A DNA stretch of 64,000 bases from Holacanthus passer (GCA_025331565.1 JAFREQ010000012.1:13568501-13632500), one strand, 5' to 3'; positions 1 to 12,582 are shown, numbered from the stretch's first letter. Notes: generated by a model from the letters alone, not told the origin. Numbers and translations: made by a program.

Positions 1-603
1 ATTTGCAGTATAAATTGGATTGGTCTCTCAAGCCACAACTCTGAATGAGCTGCGTGTTGACAGCGTTGTTGACCAATGGGCTCGTCAGTAGTGGTCTGAG
101 TGGCATCCCTGACACTGTGGGAAGAGCAGCTGGGAAATGAAGCCCCCCCCCCCCACCCAAGGTGAAGTAAAGGTGAACGTTGATGACGAAAAACCTGGAA
201 ACACAGCTGTGTTTGGGTCCGGGGGTGGGGTTGTCATGGAATTCCTCTCACTTTTCACAGGCGGCTCGGTTTTTAATTCGGGGAAAGGATCACACCCAGC
301 CTGAAATATCCTCTGTGACACCTCGGTAGACTCTCACATCCAAGTGTTGTTAGGGAGGCGAAAATAGGACGCATAATCACATTATGTTAACAACTGACAT
401 ACCGAGGGACAGATGTATGCACACATACACACACATACATGAAATGATGGATGAAAAGATAGAGAGAGACACACACACACACACCCCGCCTTGGACATTT
501 GTAGGAGTACCTGGCACTTTACTCCAGCTGTGCACTTCTGACTTAGCCTGATCCTTTAATTCATGGCTATTTCCAAAGTGAGATGCTGCCAGACTTGGGA
601 TGT

Positions 604-635
604 GCACACACGCACACACACACACACACACACAC
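604..635. repeat. (AC)n microsatellite
   Basis: An imperfect AC dinucleotide run interrupted by one ACGC. A shorter AC run lies at about 470-484, so the two form a loose AC-rich cluster. Confidence 0.9.
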
Positions 636-3600
636 TTCCAAAGTCATTCAGAGAGTGATGTCTGAAGGATTTTTTTTGGCGAGCTTACTGCTAGACCTGA
701 TAAAGAGGTGCAAGGCCTCAGCATGCATAATGGGAGAATAGATCAAGATGTATCCTGGACCCTGATCCTAGACCTGCCTGAAAAATGTTTTCCCAAAGCC
801 TCAGATTTACATTTTATGCTTGCGCACTGACTGCAGATCTGTCACTGTGGTCACCCGGCAGTAAAACCCAAAATTACATGCAGGGCTAAAATAACATGCC
901 CGGTACAATTACCATGAAGAGCGATGGCACACAAGGCTGGAATGAAGAAGTCAGACAGAAAAAGAATGAGCAGAGTAAAAAAAAAAAAGTAGTCAAGGAA
1001 GAAGAGAATGAGCCAGAGGGATGAAAAGGATTTATTCCAAAATGAAAAGACAGGACAGGGCTATGGCACAGAGGGAGGAAAAAAAAGAAAGTGAGCGATG
1101 TTGAGAGAAGGCAAGAGTGGTGGAGGTAGAATGATGTGCAGGGCCCGAGCAGACAAAGCAGAGCTAGGAGCCGCAGGGGAGCTGGGTGTCTGTCAGCCAT
1201 GCAGCCAGTAAGTTATTCAGTCACTTATTCAGTGGGTTGGAGTGATAGCAGTAGCAAGGCAGTATAGAAGCAGCAGTTATTTGTTTGGCTCAGGAGAGCT
1301 GTGTCCTTTCTGTCCACAGTAAACCACATGTTACAAGCAAGACTTTACTGACCCTAAATGGGCCCAGCGCCAGATGAAAACATGCAATGCCATAAAAACC
1401 GCGCTCATGTCTTATGGCCTTGGTCATTTTCTTTTTTGTGTGTTAGGGCTTTATACACCTCTACTTTTACACAGCTGCTGTATTTCTTCGTGTCCCAGAG
1501 TCATTCATTATCGCGGTCTTTTCTCTTTGACCATCTGACTCCTTCCCTCGCTCACTCTCCTTCCCCTCTCTGCCTCCTGGGTCAGGTACAGTGTAGATGT
1601 TGGTGTTTATCAATAATGAAGAGATGAGAGGAGGAGGAGGAGAGCACACTGCTTTCGTTCTTACCCGGGGATGAATTATTTACCCAGTGGAGAAGAGTGC
1701 CTCTCCGCCCTGTGTGTGTGTGTGTGTGACTGTGTGTGTTTCTATGACTGCCTGTCTAAATGTGGTTATGCTTTACCTAGAAGTTGTATGTGTGGAAATG
1801 CGTTTTGTCTCACCCCGACCACACACACCATTTTGACTACTTTGCAAATCATTTTTAGCTCTTACGCATGGTTTTCCCTTACCTTGGCACATACTAAATG
1901 ATTAAGTGTGTTGTGTATGTTGTTAGTTGTAGGTTTCATCCTGTTGCGAGGTGCGATACGCTGCCGTAAAACAACAGAAACCGCCATGTATGTTTGATGG
2001 ATCACTCCTGTTTTTCTATTTCATTCAAACAAACACGACTCCCATTTCAGACCTGTTCGACCGCCAGAACTTGCTAGACCTGAAATATTCTGTTTGTGGT
2101 ACGTACATAACTGAAAGTAGAAGATAGAGGATGAGGGAGTGAGAGAGGTCCACGGAGAGATGTATCCATGGGGCTGTTGTGTATGTAATTTCATGTCTGG
2201 GCCCCTGCAGTTAAATGGCAGGGAGATCCCATTGTGAATCCCTCTACTTTACTAGTTTCCTCTTACTCTCAAACTCATGCATACTGCAAAGACATAGTCT
2301 TGCAGCAAGACTAAGGTCACAGTCCAGCATCGGATGCAGGAGGTTTTGGTATTTTGAGCTGAAGTGCACCCAGTTTCGAGAGTATGAAACTCTATTTTCT
2401 AAGGGTTTTTAAACTTCCCCGCTGGGTCTTTTTTCATTAAGATGATACACTTAATTGAATTGGCAAATGCTTATTTTTGCAAATGATATTCGCTTGAGTC
2501 CTTGGGCATGTTTGTTCTAAACAGGCAACTAAATAGGAATATGCATCAGTATACAGATGCATGCACACACACCTCCCGGTGCAGATTTCTCCTCCAGCTG
2601 TTCATTTCTCCTTGGCACTTTGAAGCCTGTTCATGTCTCCCTGTGTCCCTCCCTCCAAACCCCTATTTCTCCTTCGCTCCCCTTCTGTTACATTTCATGC
2701 GTTTCTGCCTCCGTTCCTCATTTCTGCCTGTGTGTCTGACTCCCCTTCTCTTTCCACAGAGTCAGTTATCAAATATTTCATCATGTCACTGTGAACAAAG
2801 TGAAATGTAGCACTCCCTTCTTCTCGCACCTTTTTTCCTCAGCTCCTGTTGCATCACAGGGGTTCGTTTTTACCTCCTGTCTCCTGCATGCAACCTCGCT
2901 GTAACACCCCTTTTACAACAGGTTTTCTTTGTTACATTTTCAAGTTAATTGAACATCTGTGGTGATTTTTGAGCGAAGATCTCATGCGATAGCCTTGAAG
3001 TCTTTGAAGTTTGCTTCTTTATCAAACCAAGGTGCTTTTGCCTCGATTGCTCCCACCGGTAAAGCATACAGCATGAATGGATTATAATAGGATGTCACTA
3101 GAGAAGTCCAAAGGAGCAGTAGCTACTTCTAAATGTAGCTTTCCCATGTGCTATCGATTGGGCCCCTTATAGAGAGCCCAGTGGAAAGGTCAATGAGAAG
3201 ACGAGACACATCTCAAGTCTTCATTTCCTAGTTTTATTCTTGGCTTGTCAAACTGCCTCGCCTGTCAAAGCTAAGCTGCATTCCCACTCTGCTCCCTGCA
3301 TACCAAAGTATCCACATCTAAATGTGTGTGTGTGCGTGCATACACTATGGGTTCATTGTAGGTTTGCGTGGCTGTATGTGTGCCCGCATTTGCGTGTGCG
3401 TGTGAAGGTCAGAGGATCCAGTGCTGCAAGTGTCGGGTAGCAGCAGCAGCAGACAGCAGGTTGAGGTTGGTGCTGCTCCAGACTCCAGCTGATATCGGCT
3501 ATTAGTACACACCAGCAGCAGTTTGGACATGACACGCAGCCACAGCAGTGTCGCGGTTTCAGGTTGGACACAATAATGGCAACATCACACAGATCTCACA

Positions 3601-5191
3601 GTTATAAGGGCAGCTACACAGCCAGGCCATTTTAACTAGAATGTCAGATAGCGTGTGTCAGCTTTAGTGCACGTTTGACCAACTCTGCTTATGAGTTTTC
3701 AAAGCTGCACAGAGGAGCTAACAGAGCTCTAAAGAGATCAACAGTCGGCGCCCAAATTGCAGGTGCATCAGTCACAAAAACTGCAATATTACAGAATCTG
3801 AAGTGATAAAGGGAAGAATATTGAAGATTTATTGAGGCGGAACTTCGCCCACAAGCTGTTGCTCTTCATGAAGGAGAGACAGAATAGTTATGAAACATTT
3901 GGACATTCGCATTCACTGCTCAAAACTGTGCACAAAAAGGGCGATGGCTTTCACATAGGAGATGAACAATATGGAAGAAAACACTCTCAAACACTCTCAA
4001 AGTCAGCACTTTAATCTCAGTTATTGTTTCATTTCAAGTCCATTTTCTAGGGTGCAGAGCCAAAACAACAGAAAAATATGTCACTGTCCCAATACTTACA
4101 AGCTGCACTGTACAAAACTACAACCCCAGTAATAATCGTGGAATTGAATCAGTGTCTCCGTGCCAATGTCTCAAAAAAACAAAATTGCACATCGGGAGCC
4201 TCACAAAGCTGGTATTTGGCAGAACTTTCATTTAGAAACCACTTGTATCCAAGGCCAGTACACAAACACGCAGACACTGAGAATAAAACCTAGACTGTTG
4301 GAACAGTGAAAAAGCAACATGATCTGATAGTTCACATTTAACCATTTTTCAACACTCAGGTTCTTGTATGGCAGAAGTTCAAGGATGACTTCAACCTACA
4401 GTTCCTTCTGGTTACTGTTAAATATAGCTGTGAATATGTAATGACATGGACATTGAACATGCATTTATTATGAGTGAGAATTTTTATGGTATCGTACAGT
4501 CCATAGTTCACAATGTCTTATAGGCTGACAGATGAAACTCAAGGGATTGGTCTAGACATCCCTGTACTTTTTTTAATGGATGTTATTTATTATTTATTAT
4601 TTATTGAGCATGAAGCTCAAAGATAATGCATGCCTGTGCATCCACCTAAAGAGGATTGGAACTGTTTATAAATGCAGGTGGTGTACTCATGATTAGGTGT
4701 TTCCATTATTTTGATCCTAAGCAAGCAAACATTAAGCCTGCAAGCCTGCAGAGGAGGTTGTATACTGCACAGACATTTTTTTGTACTGTGAACCAAAATG
4801 GTTCTCGCAGTACATCAAAAGTTCCACCTTCAGGTCCAGAACTCTTCATGTCAAGTCATCAAGTTTGAAAGGTGGCCTGAGAATCATTCTAAGTCCCCTG
4901 TAAGAAAAAGAATATGTTTGAGTAAGAAAAGTCTGAGACGGATTCCATCAGGACAGAATAGTGACGCTCCACAGTGCACTCCATACTGCTTGTATCAAAG
5001 CTATTATTCTTCAGGAGTGGAGAGGGTCGGCACAACAATAACAACAGCAACAAGAGAATGATGGAAATGGAGATATTCACATAGACCTGGAAGAATAATG
5101 AAAGCCCAAAATGCTTATTGAGACAGCGGTGCGCTAGAAAGGCCAAAGGAAAACACACCTACATTTTCTCTCTCTTGTGCTCTCACTCAGA

Positions 5192-5192
5192 A

Positions 5193-5244
<52 letters not shown>

Positions 5245-5293
5245 ACGTCACTCACACACACACACACACAGACACACGTCACTCACACACACA
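5192..5293. repeat. compound AC microsatellite / minisatellite
   Basis: About 45 bases of (AC)n are followed by two copies of a longer unit, AGACACACGTCACTC plus an AC run. This is a simple repeat that has grown by duplicating a larger block. The reading frames through it are His-Thr repeats and not genes. Confidence 0.9.
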
Positions 5294-5639
5294 ATGTGGG
5301 CTCGGAAGCAATCTTCAAGAACATGGAGAATGGGAAAGCTTCATTCTAGCCCACCTGACAGTGCATAGCCACTAGCTTGATGAAATGGCAGAGAGTCAGT
5401 GAGCTCTGAAGGCCATTAGATATTTTAGGTGATGGCCTGCTCTCCCTGTCCCCCTGACGTTGTGCTTTTCTCCACTATAGTGGGGATCAGGCAGAGGACA
5501 TGAATGCCATTAGGCGTCGCAGTCAGCCAGCCAGGCAGCGAGGCAGGCGGACACAGGCTGATAAGCGTATGTTAGTTTTATAAGCCACGGCTGGCTCAAA
5601 TGGGCTGCAGAGAAAATTAGGATTTTGGGTATTTTTTTT

Positions 5640-6246
5640 TTTTGACTCGCTGTCTCACTTCTCTCTGGCTCATTCACGCGGTTTCTGTTTTTTTTCCTCT
5701 ATCGTCCTATTCACAGCCACATTGTTTCTCACAAGGTCAGGTGTGGAGTCTATCCTGCTTCTCACTGCTCTGCACCTCTTCTCCCCTCATCCGCCTCTCC
5801 TCGCTCTGTTTCTCTCTACCTGTATCACCCCCCCCTCCACCTCTCCATTTTTAGTTTCTCCCAGCACATCTCTCTTGTTCTCTTTTTCACCTACTTTCAC
5901 TCTCACTCCTCTTATTTCTCTCTTCGTAATGTCTCTCTCTTTTGTCCCTCAGCTGTCTCCTATTAACCTTGTTTATAACTCACACCGTCTCCCCTTTGAG
6001 ATCCTCCTCCTCCTCTCCTCTTCTCTCACCACTTCCTCTTTTCACTCCCTCTTTCGTTCTCTATTCCTGGCACTGCTCTCTCTTCACACACTTTCATCCC
6101 CACTTTCCTTTACACCCCCGCCCCACCCCCCTCGCCCCTCCTCTTCTCTCATCCTCCATCACTTTGGCATTCCCAGGCTGTCTCTCGTCTCCTCCTTTCA
6201 TCCTTCCATCCTCCTAGCACACTTCCTTCTCCTCCTTCCTTCCTGA
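5640..6246. repeat. CT-rich (polypyrimidine) low-complexity tract
   Basis: About 600 bases on the + strand consist almost only of C and T, with short interruptions and few mirror-perfect stretches. The 174-codon open frame across it is rich in Ser, Leu, Pro and Phe, as expected from CT-rich DNA, and has no domain features. It lies within intron 1. Confidence 0.85.
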
Positions 6247-8709
6247 TTCATTTTCGTCTTCACAGACGAATGGTGGGAAATATGGAAATGTCAGCGTGAC
6301 CAGGCAGGGGATCAGAGACTACTGTGTTAATGTGGCAGGGCTGTTGCAGCGCCATCAGCATAATGTGTGTATGTGCACATCATGTGGGTGTTAAAGACGT
6401 AATGATAGGTGACAGTGCTTATGATGGTGACATCTGACTACTTGGAGGATGTTGAAGAAGGCAGCTTGTGTGTACATGCATTTGTTTGTTCATGTGCGTT
6501 TGGTTTGGTGGCGTTTCTTGCATGTCACCTGCAGGCAGCGGAGCTACTGTAAAGTAGAGCAGCGGTGACACAAGGCTTCTGTTCTCACTCTCCTCCCCTC
6601 CACCCCTCTCTTTCTCTCCCTCTGTCTCTCTCTCACTCTGTCGCTCCTCCTTTCTTCTCAAGTCCTACCCTTGAACCGTGTTTTATTCTTTAATTCCCTT
6701 AGTTCCTGTCTCCCTCTGCCTCCCGTCTGTCTCTCTTCTGTTTAATATGACCAATGCTCTCTAAATATTTATACTAACAATTACTATTTCAAATGCCGCC
6801 TTGCCTCAGGATTTTCAAAAGTCTGTTGTGTCCAAGTACAAGCACACGCCGACTTTTTCCTCTCTGTGTCTGCTGTGTTAATGACAGAGTCTCTGAGTCT
6901 TCAGAGCTGGGGTTTGGGGACCATCATGGAGAATGAGGGCGGCAGGACTTTGTATGTCTTGTGTGTAATATTCATTTCCCTGGGGCTGTATAGAGTCTCA
7001 TAAGGCCGGCCTGTCTCTCATCTGAGCTCTGGTTGGAGTTGACCTGCGTTGGCTCTCTTCTTATTGCCTCCGAATGACAGGCAACAGGTCCAGCTTGGCT
7101 CTGCCCCCACTTTATGTGTGGAAGTGCTTGTGAATTTGCACATGTGCTCACAAGCTAAACCTGAGGTGGAAAACCTTATCTTCAGTGCCTCATTGTCTAA
7201 CACGACACGTCAAGCTGCCTCAGTCCATACACCCCCATCAAGGTAGTATTCAAGGGTTTCAATAACCCTTCATCCTCCTTTCTGTTGCTCTGCTACATCG
7301 TTTGGTAACCAGAGTGCTGCTCCCACTCCCAAAGCTAATCTGTTGTTAGTCAGACTAGTTCAGGTAAATTGACAAAGGGTTGTAGCTTGATCTTCAGTAA
7401 ATGCTCTAGACATTTGAAAGATCACAGGCCAGGAGCTCGACAATAGAGCTGTCATGAGATGTACTGTACGTATATATGAATGTGTGTGCACATTCTTTTG
7501 TGTGTCTTCAGTATTCTTGTGTATGTGTGTCCAAGGCAGAAAAAAGAGTGAGCTGTTTCTCTTGCCAGCCCAATAAGACTCTCTGCTGCTCCCACGGGCT
7601 CCTTAGTGGTTGTCCAGAGGTTCCTCTGTGGCTACAAGGGGGTTGTTTTGTGGTTGTAAATTGGGCTGGTCCTGGGAGAGCTGGTGTTATTCTAGGAAAG
7701 GCTTGTTTTCCTCCACTTTCCCACTCAGTCTGTCGCTCGTTCCTCCCGCTTCTCTTCCTCTGTATTGATATCTCTGATCTCCCTAGAGAAGAGAAGGTGT
7801 GGTGTTTATTGCTCGTCAAAAGAAAAGGACAGCGTTGCCCTTTGCTCTTATCTCCTCGCCTATGGGTTTCATGTTTGTGTGTATGTGCGTGCTTGTGTGT
7901 TTTCCATCAGCCCTCAAGATTGTATTAGTTTCAACACAATACCTTTGGCTCAGCACAAACTGGTGGAACCAGTTCTGCAGGTAATTGTTTGTCTTTAGGG
8001 GAAAAAATTGTGTTTCTTTGGTGCTTTTGTGTAGGTTGCTGGTAAACACATTGTGAGCGCACACACATTCACACACGCAGCCCCGGCTGCAGACATTTGA
8101 AGTTGTGTATCCGCAGGTAATCCACTCTTACTTAAAACAGGTGCCATCTTGCTGACATACACTAATGCGCGCTTACTCATACAAGTAATTACATTTTCAC
8201 AGAGACCTGGATTACACACACACACACATATATAAACGGACAGATTGTCGTTCTAAAGCTCCCTTGCTCTTACTGTTCCTCACACGCCCACTGACACAAC
8301 AAACCAAGAAAAGCATATTTATTTTGACTCTTTGCTGTTACACAGGAATGTGTCGGCACAGCAAATGGCAGGCTATAGAAAAGCATAACCCATCCAGATG
8401 ATTTATGACCTATGTGCAAAAGAGAACCGGCTTTCCTCTTTTTTTTCCACCACACATCCTTTTTTTTTTCCCGGCCGCTCCATCCGCACACGCACAGTCA
8501 TAGAGAGATACCAGACTCCTGGCCTACTTGCCTGGGTTCACTAATGCTGTCCTCTGTTGTACCAGACACTTTCACACTGTCCTCATTTATCATCAGGAGG
8601 TTTTGTACCAACACGATTCCTTTGCTCCCTTTCCTCATCCTCTCTCCCAGTTTGGGAAGGAAGGAAACAGCCGACATTAATGTTTCTCTTTTTTCTCTGT
8701 TTCTCACAG

Positions 8710-8819
8710 GAGCGTCAGGTCAGAGGGTGAAGGTGGAGCCAGAGGTGTTGTCATATCCCGGCCAGACAGTCAACCTGCGCTGTGCCTTCACCGATGCCAC
8801 TGGGATTCAGCTCACAATG
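8710..8819 (+). CDS. nectin2: nectin-2 exon 2: first half of V-set Ig domain
   Basis: The acceptor TTTCTCACAG lies directly before this exon and the donor ATG|GTCAGA after it. The first two bases complete a codon begun in exon 1 (phase 1, usual after a signal-peptide exon). The peptide reads ASGQRVKVEPEVLSYPGQ, then TVNLRCAFTD, with the first conserved disulphide Cys of the V-set domain. The exon ends in phase 0 after LTM. It encodes the mature N-terminus and strands A to about C of the membrane-distal domain, which in nectins makes the trans-dimer contact. The open frame extends upstream of 8710, but that sequence is intronic pyrimidine-rich DNA. Confidence 0.88.
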
Positions 8820-9717
8820 GTCAGATACACACAACCATGATATAATTGTTTTCTTTCTTTTCAGTTCTGATTTGATTACTTCTGTATACCACACTCATAT
8901 CAACTCTAAACCAGGTTTGTGGTGTGAAATTCTAATAAAAATGTCTGTTTCAGCCTGAAATTGCAGCTCATTGTGCTGAGTTGACACTGTATAATTTGCT
9001 GAAATTGCTTGGGACTACAATTTGCTTTCACAATTTAAACAAGCAGACGTTGGCCATTAAGCCAATGCACAATTTAATATTTGACTAAACATGCAGCTAT
9101 TTTCCTGTGAAATAAAGCATTTGTCCATTATGTATCAACCTGCTTCTGCAGGTGTATGAAACTTGGTGGCACTGGTTTACAAGAGCAATTCATTGCAATC
9201 AAAATAAACATAAAACTATAATACGGGTCTATGTCCCTTGTTTATCTAGCACATTAAACCTTAATCTAACAAATCATAGCCCACAGAAATAATCCTAAGG
9301 CTAGTAATAGCTTTTTATCACATTTAGGCTTAATGTTTTATAACTCCAAACAAACAATACTAAGCTTCATTTTGCTTTAGGGGATTGAATATGGTAATGG
9401 AAATACTTCTTAGTCGCATCTCAATGAAGTGGGAAGTGCACAACTCTGTTTGGTTCCACTAAGAGCAGCTGAGAGCGAGCGAGTGAGGAAGAGAGAGAGA
9501 GAGAGAGAGAGAAAACTGCTCCTGAAAAACTCCACATCCATATTCATACCTGCTCCACTTATTTGATTGCGATGCTGTGTACGCTGCCCTGTGGAGTTTA
9601 CAGCAAAACGTGGATGCCTTAAAATGCCTTAAAATGCCATGATAAATGAGGCCTGTTGTTGTTCTCAAGTCACTGTACGGCATCCTAACCACCAACCCTG
9701 CGCCTCCTCCACCACAG
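8820..9717 (+). other. nectin2: intron 2, splitting the V-set domain
   Basis: A phase 0 intron of 898 bases with GT...AG ends (GTCAGA donor, CCTCCTCCACCACAG acceptor). It is mostly AT-rich, with a (GA)n run at 9491-9512. It interrupts the V domain just before the core VTW motif. Confidence 0.85.
9491..9512. repeat. (GA)n microsatellite
   Basis: Eleven GA dinucleotides in intron 2, about 200 bases before exon 3. Confidence 0.9.
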
Positions 9718-9967
9718 GTCACTTGGATCTACGAGCCGAAGGAAGGAGAAAGGATCAACATCGCCGTGTTTCACCCCAACTTTGATCCCAACTACCCCGA
9801 ATCACCTGTGAAGGGCAGAATCAGCTTCACACCCAGTCCCCCAAATCTGGCCAGTCCCTCCATCGAGATAAGCAATGTTAGGATGACAGACGAGGGGAAG
9901 TACATCTGCGAGTATGCTACCTACCCCAGTGGCAACGAGCAAGGCATCACATACCTGGTCATGCTGG
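9718..9967 (+). CDS. nectin2: nectin-2 exon 3: second half of V-set Ig domain
   Basis: The acceptor is CCACAG|GTC and the donor G|GTAGGT; the exon begins in phase 0 and ends in phase 1. The peptide starts VTWIYEPKEGERINIAVFHP, with the core Trp of strand C and the INIAVFHP segment typical of nectins (compare NVAxFHP). It continues through GRISF to MTDEGKYICEYATYP, which holds the D-x-G-x-Y-x-C motif of strand F and so the partner Cys of exon 2. The C-terminal strand GITYLVML leads into the next domain. This half carries most of the predicted trans-interaction face. Confidence 0.93.
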
Positions 9968-12143
9968 GTAGGTCAATTCAATATAATCTACTCAATGTGT
10001 ATATCCAAATAGATAACAAATTATAGAGCTAATGAGAATGAGAAACACAGGAGTACAGTGCATGAATGGTTTGCTGTGGCCTTGGCAGTCACACAATCGT
10101 AATTCAACTGAAAACCTGTGGGATATATTGGACTGACATGTCAGACCGCAACCAGGCGATTTTTCAGATTTTTTCTAGCAAATATAAGAGAAATGTTTTT
10201 ACTGAATATAAGAGTTTGAGTTTGGAACAATGCCTCAGTCCTTTTTTGGAGTAGCTTTAATTTTATATGAGTTACACAGCGCTGTGTACCAAGTGGAAGG
10301 GAATATTTTTGGAAGGTTTAGTTTATTTTATGTTAAAATTATGACATTATATGTAAAATTAAATCACACACAACTACAAACATTTCAAAGATGGCAAGAT
10401 AAAGTCCAAGACCGATTGTAATTCCATACTGGTCCTTGATGTAAAGATGGCAAAGATGCAAACCTCCCACAATAGTGCTATATCATCAATAGATTCACAT
10501 TATGTCAAATCACAAAAATATAAAATATTGAAAATTACAAACTAAAATAAGCTGACATTTTCAAGCTTCCCATGAGCCACAATTTGATGTTATTTTGAAA
10601 ACTGTGGTAGCTACTTATTTTTTAATATGCCAAGGTAACTTATTCCATCTTATTCCTGGCAGCACAGAACAAGAAATACTCATGTTTGTATTAAACAGCT
10701 ACAATATGAGCTCTAGCCTGTTGCCCATGAATTCCCCCAACCTTACACAAGCAGGCCTTAGAGATACACAGGAGCGCTGTGGTTATAAATATTATGCATC
10801 ACACTTGGTTGTGGTTTTATGGCTCTGTCTGTCAAGGGCAACACACAAGCTTTGAATTGTTGTTTACCAACTTGTGCTCTTGGGTTCAAACCCATCAGCC
10901 TCCCAAGGACTTGCAACATTGTTAAATGGAAAATTCCTTTTTTTATTACAATAGGAAAAATACCACTTTTTAAGCCCAAATTGGCTCTTCGTTAAAAACA
11001 GACGAATCAAGCCCAGCACAACTCTGACTAATCTGTTCTCAAGGATCTTTAATTTGTCAAGTTTTTCCCCATACTTTCATAGCATGAATGGAATGAGTAG
11101 TCAAAGCCACGTACAACAAGAGAACAGGCCAAATGTCTTAAAGTACCTTTACTAGTTCAATTGGCTTTTCTGAAAAAAAAAAAACCAGTTCTGTGTTCAT
11201 GGATTGTTGATTGTCTGCCCTAAGGCGCATGTAAAATTATGTTGGTTTTTCCGTTTGTCACCCATCTGTCTGTAGTGAATGTGTGCATATGTATCCCACT
11301 TACTATATATGCACTGTATATATTAATGCAAAGTAGTCTCCGCCTCCCTCCCTCCATCTGTCTCTCTAGCTCTCTTCCTCCCCCAAAGGTAGCATGCAGG
11401 TTAAAAGCATGTCCAGCTAGGCTTAATTGCTATTATAAGTGGTATTGTCAGATCAATTGTGTTCTTGTTAATGCAATGGAACCATTGGTCTAACCTTGGC
11501 CCGGCACCAGTGCCTCTGCTCCGCTCTTTTCTCCCTCCAATGCACCATGCCCCCCTGCCTCCCCTCGGGCACTGTATTGATCTGGCTGCTTGTCATGCCT
11601 GCTGTCAGCTCCTGTCCTGCCTGCTCTCCTCTGATCCCACACTAGTATCAGAGAGGGCAATTGAGGAGGTAGGAGGGAGTCGAAGGGGGTCGGAGGTGAC
11701 CGAGATCATGTAGTGATTTAGAATTTGTGTATGGAAATGCACTAGGCAAGTCAAGGAAATTGTTTATCAATGGCGAGTGATGGGGATAGAGAGGGAATAG
11801 ATTAAGGAAATGGAGGGAGAGTGAAAGAAGATTTAGGGTTTGGGTGTGCTTGCACTGGTGCTCATAATTGTTTATCAATGTAGGCTCTGGAGAGAAAAGA
11901 GACTGAGGAGAGAGAGAGGGTGAATGGGGGACACAGGATGTTTGGAGATTGAGGTTTTGGATTTGCTTTTGCCATGCTGGTTACTCAAATTGTTTATCAA
12001 TAACGGTGCACATTATCTTTTCCCTCAGCTGTCTTATTTCCATTTTATCTATTTCTACATCCTTTAATCTTCTCTCTGCCACTCTGTGTCTCTTCCTCTC
12101 TCCATCCTCCGTCCTTGCATCAATCCGCCCATCCATCCATCAG
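9968..12143 (+). other. nectin2: intron 3
   Basis: About 2.2 kb with GTAGGT donor and CATCCATCAG acceptor. No coding sequence is supported. The 3' part holds a diverged three-unit tandem repeat (about 11720-12005) and an AT-rich block with TTAATTGCTATTATAAGTGG at about 11422-11441 that looks like conserved regulatory sequence. That last point is an impression only. Confidence 0.75.
11720..12005. repeat. tandem repeat, about 110-120 bp x 3, with invariant core
   Basis: Three diverged units each contain the identical 14-mer AATTGTTTATCAAT, at 11758-11771, 11866-11879 and 11988-12001 (spacing 108 and 122). Upstream of each core the units share a weaker TTTAG/TTGAG-GTTTGG..TGCTTGCACT-like arm; between cores lies a purine-rich GGGA/GAGA arm. 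The core contains TGTTTAT (a forkhead-type RYAAAYA site on the other strand) next to ATCAAT (ONECUT-like). The array lies just upstream of exon 4. Confidence 0.7.
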
Positions 12144-12437
12144 CTAAGCCTCAGAACTCGGCCTCCATCGTAACAGTGGAAGCAGGCACTAAGCCGGTCG
12201 TCGTGGCCCGATGCGAGTCTGTGGATGGCCGCCCGGCTGCCAAGATCACTTGGGTGACCAAAGCCAATGGCAACGAGACAACGGTGTCCAAGCCGGGCAC
12301 GGACAACACCGTGACCATGAGCAGCGAGTACCTTCTGGTTCCCACACCGGCGGACAACGGGAAAGACATCAGCTGCGTGGTGTCGCACAGGACTCAGGCC
12401 AAACCAGAGAGCTTCCAGATGAAGCTCGCAGTTCAGT
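12144..12437 (+). CDS. nectin2: nectin-2 exon 4: first C-type Ig domain
   Basis: Begins in phase 1 (G + CT = Ala, giving AKPQNS, the usual AKP start of nectin domain 2) and ends in phase 1 at CAGT|GTAAGA. It encodes a whole Ig domain of about 98 residues. The paired Cys are in VVARCESVDG and KDISCVVSH, with the core Trp in KITWVTKANG. NGNETT gives one N-glycosylation sequon. The exon closes with KLAVQ. In nectins this domain supports the trans contact and cis dimerisation. The base composition is clearly more GC-rich than the flanking intron, as expected for coding DNA. Confidence 0.94.
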
Positions 12438-12582
12438 GTAAGACACAACACACGCGCAACTCAGTGCTTATTATTCCGTGAATTCCTTTGCTGTTCACAC
12501 TCTAACATGATTAAGATGATTAATTGAACGCATTGTGTTTTTTTTCATCCTCCTTTCTGCCATTCATCTGTCCTCCCTCCAG
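12438..12582 (+). other. nectin2: intron 4
   Basis: A short 145-base phase 1 intron with GTAAGA donor and CCTCCCTCCAG acceptor. Nothing else is seen in it. Confidence 0.9.

Larger units (their letters stand above)
1..8709 (+). other. nectin2: intron 1, 3' part
   Basis: No supported coding exon is seen in these 8.7 kb. The sequence is AT-rich single-copy-looking DNA with scattered (AC)/(GT) runs and a long pyrimidine tract at 5640-6246. It ends in a pyrimidine-rich stretch and TCTCACAG just before exon 2. A signal-peptide exon ending in phase 1 was looked for on the + strand and none was convincing, so exon 1 is probably upstream of the window. Confidence 0.6.

Noticed and set aside
85..321. 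Minus-strand ORF with fairly protein-like composition (CDPFPELKTEPPVKSERN)
   Set aside because: No recognised domain, a poly-Gly run from a C-tract, and no splice sites or neighbours supporting a gene.
1130..1200. Minus-strand ORF starting MADRHPAPLRLLALLCLL, which looks like a signal peptide
   Set aside because: It lies on the strand opposite to nectin2, shows no suitable donor after the hydrophobic part, and runs into low-complexity Phe/Ser/Leu sequence. It cannot be nectin2 exon 1.
5722..6246. 174-codon + strand ORF
   Set aside because: Translation of a CT-rich tract; only Ser, Leu, Pro and Phe strings.
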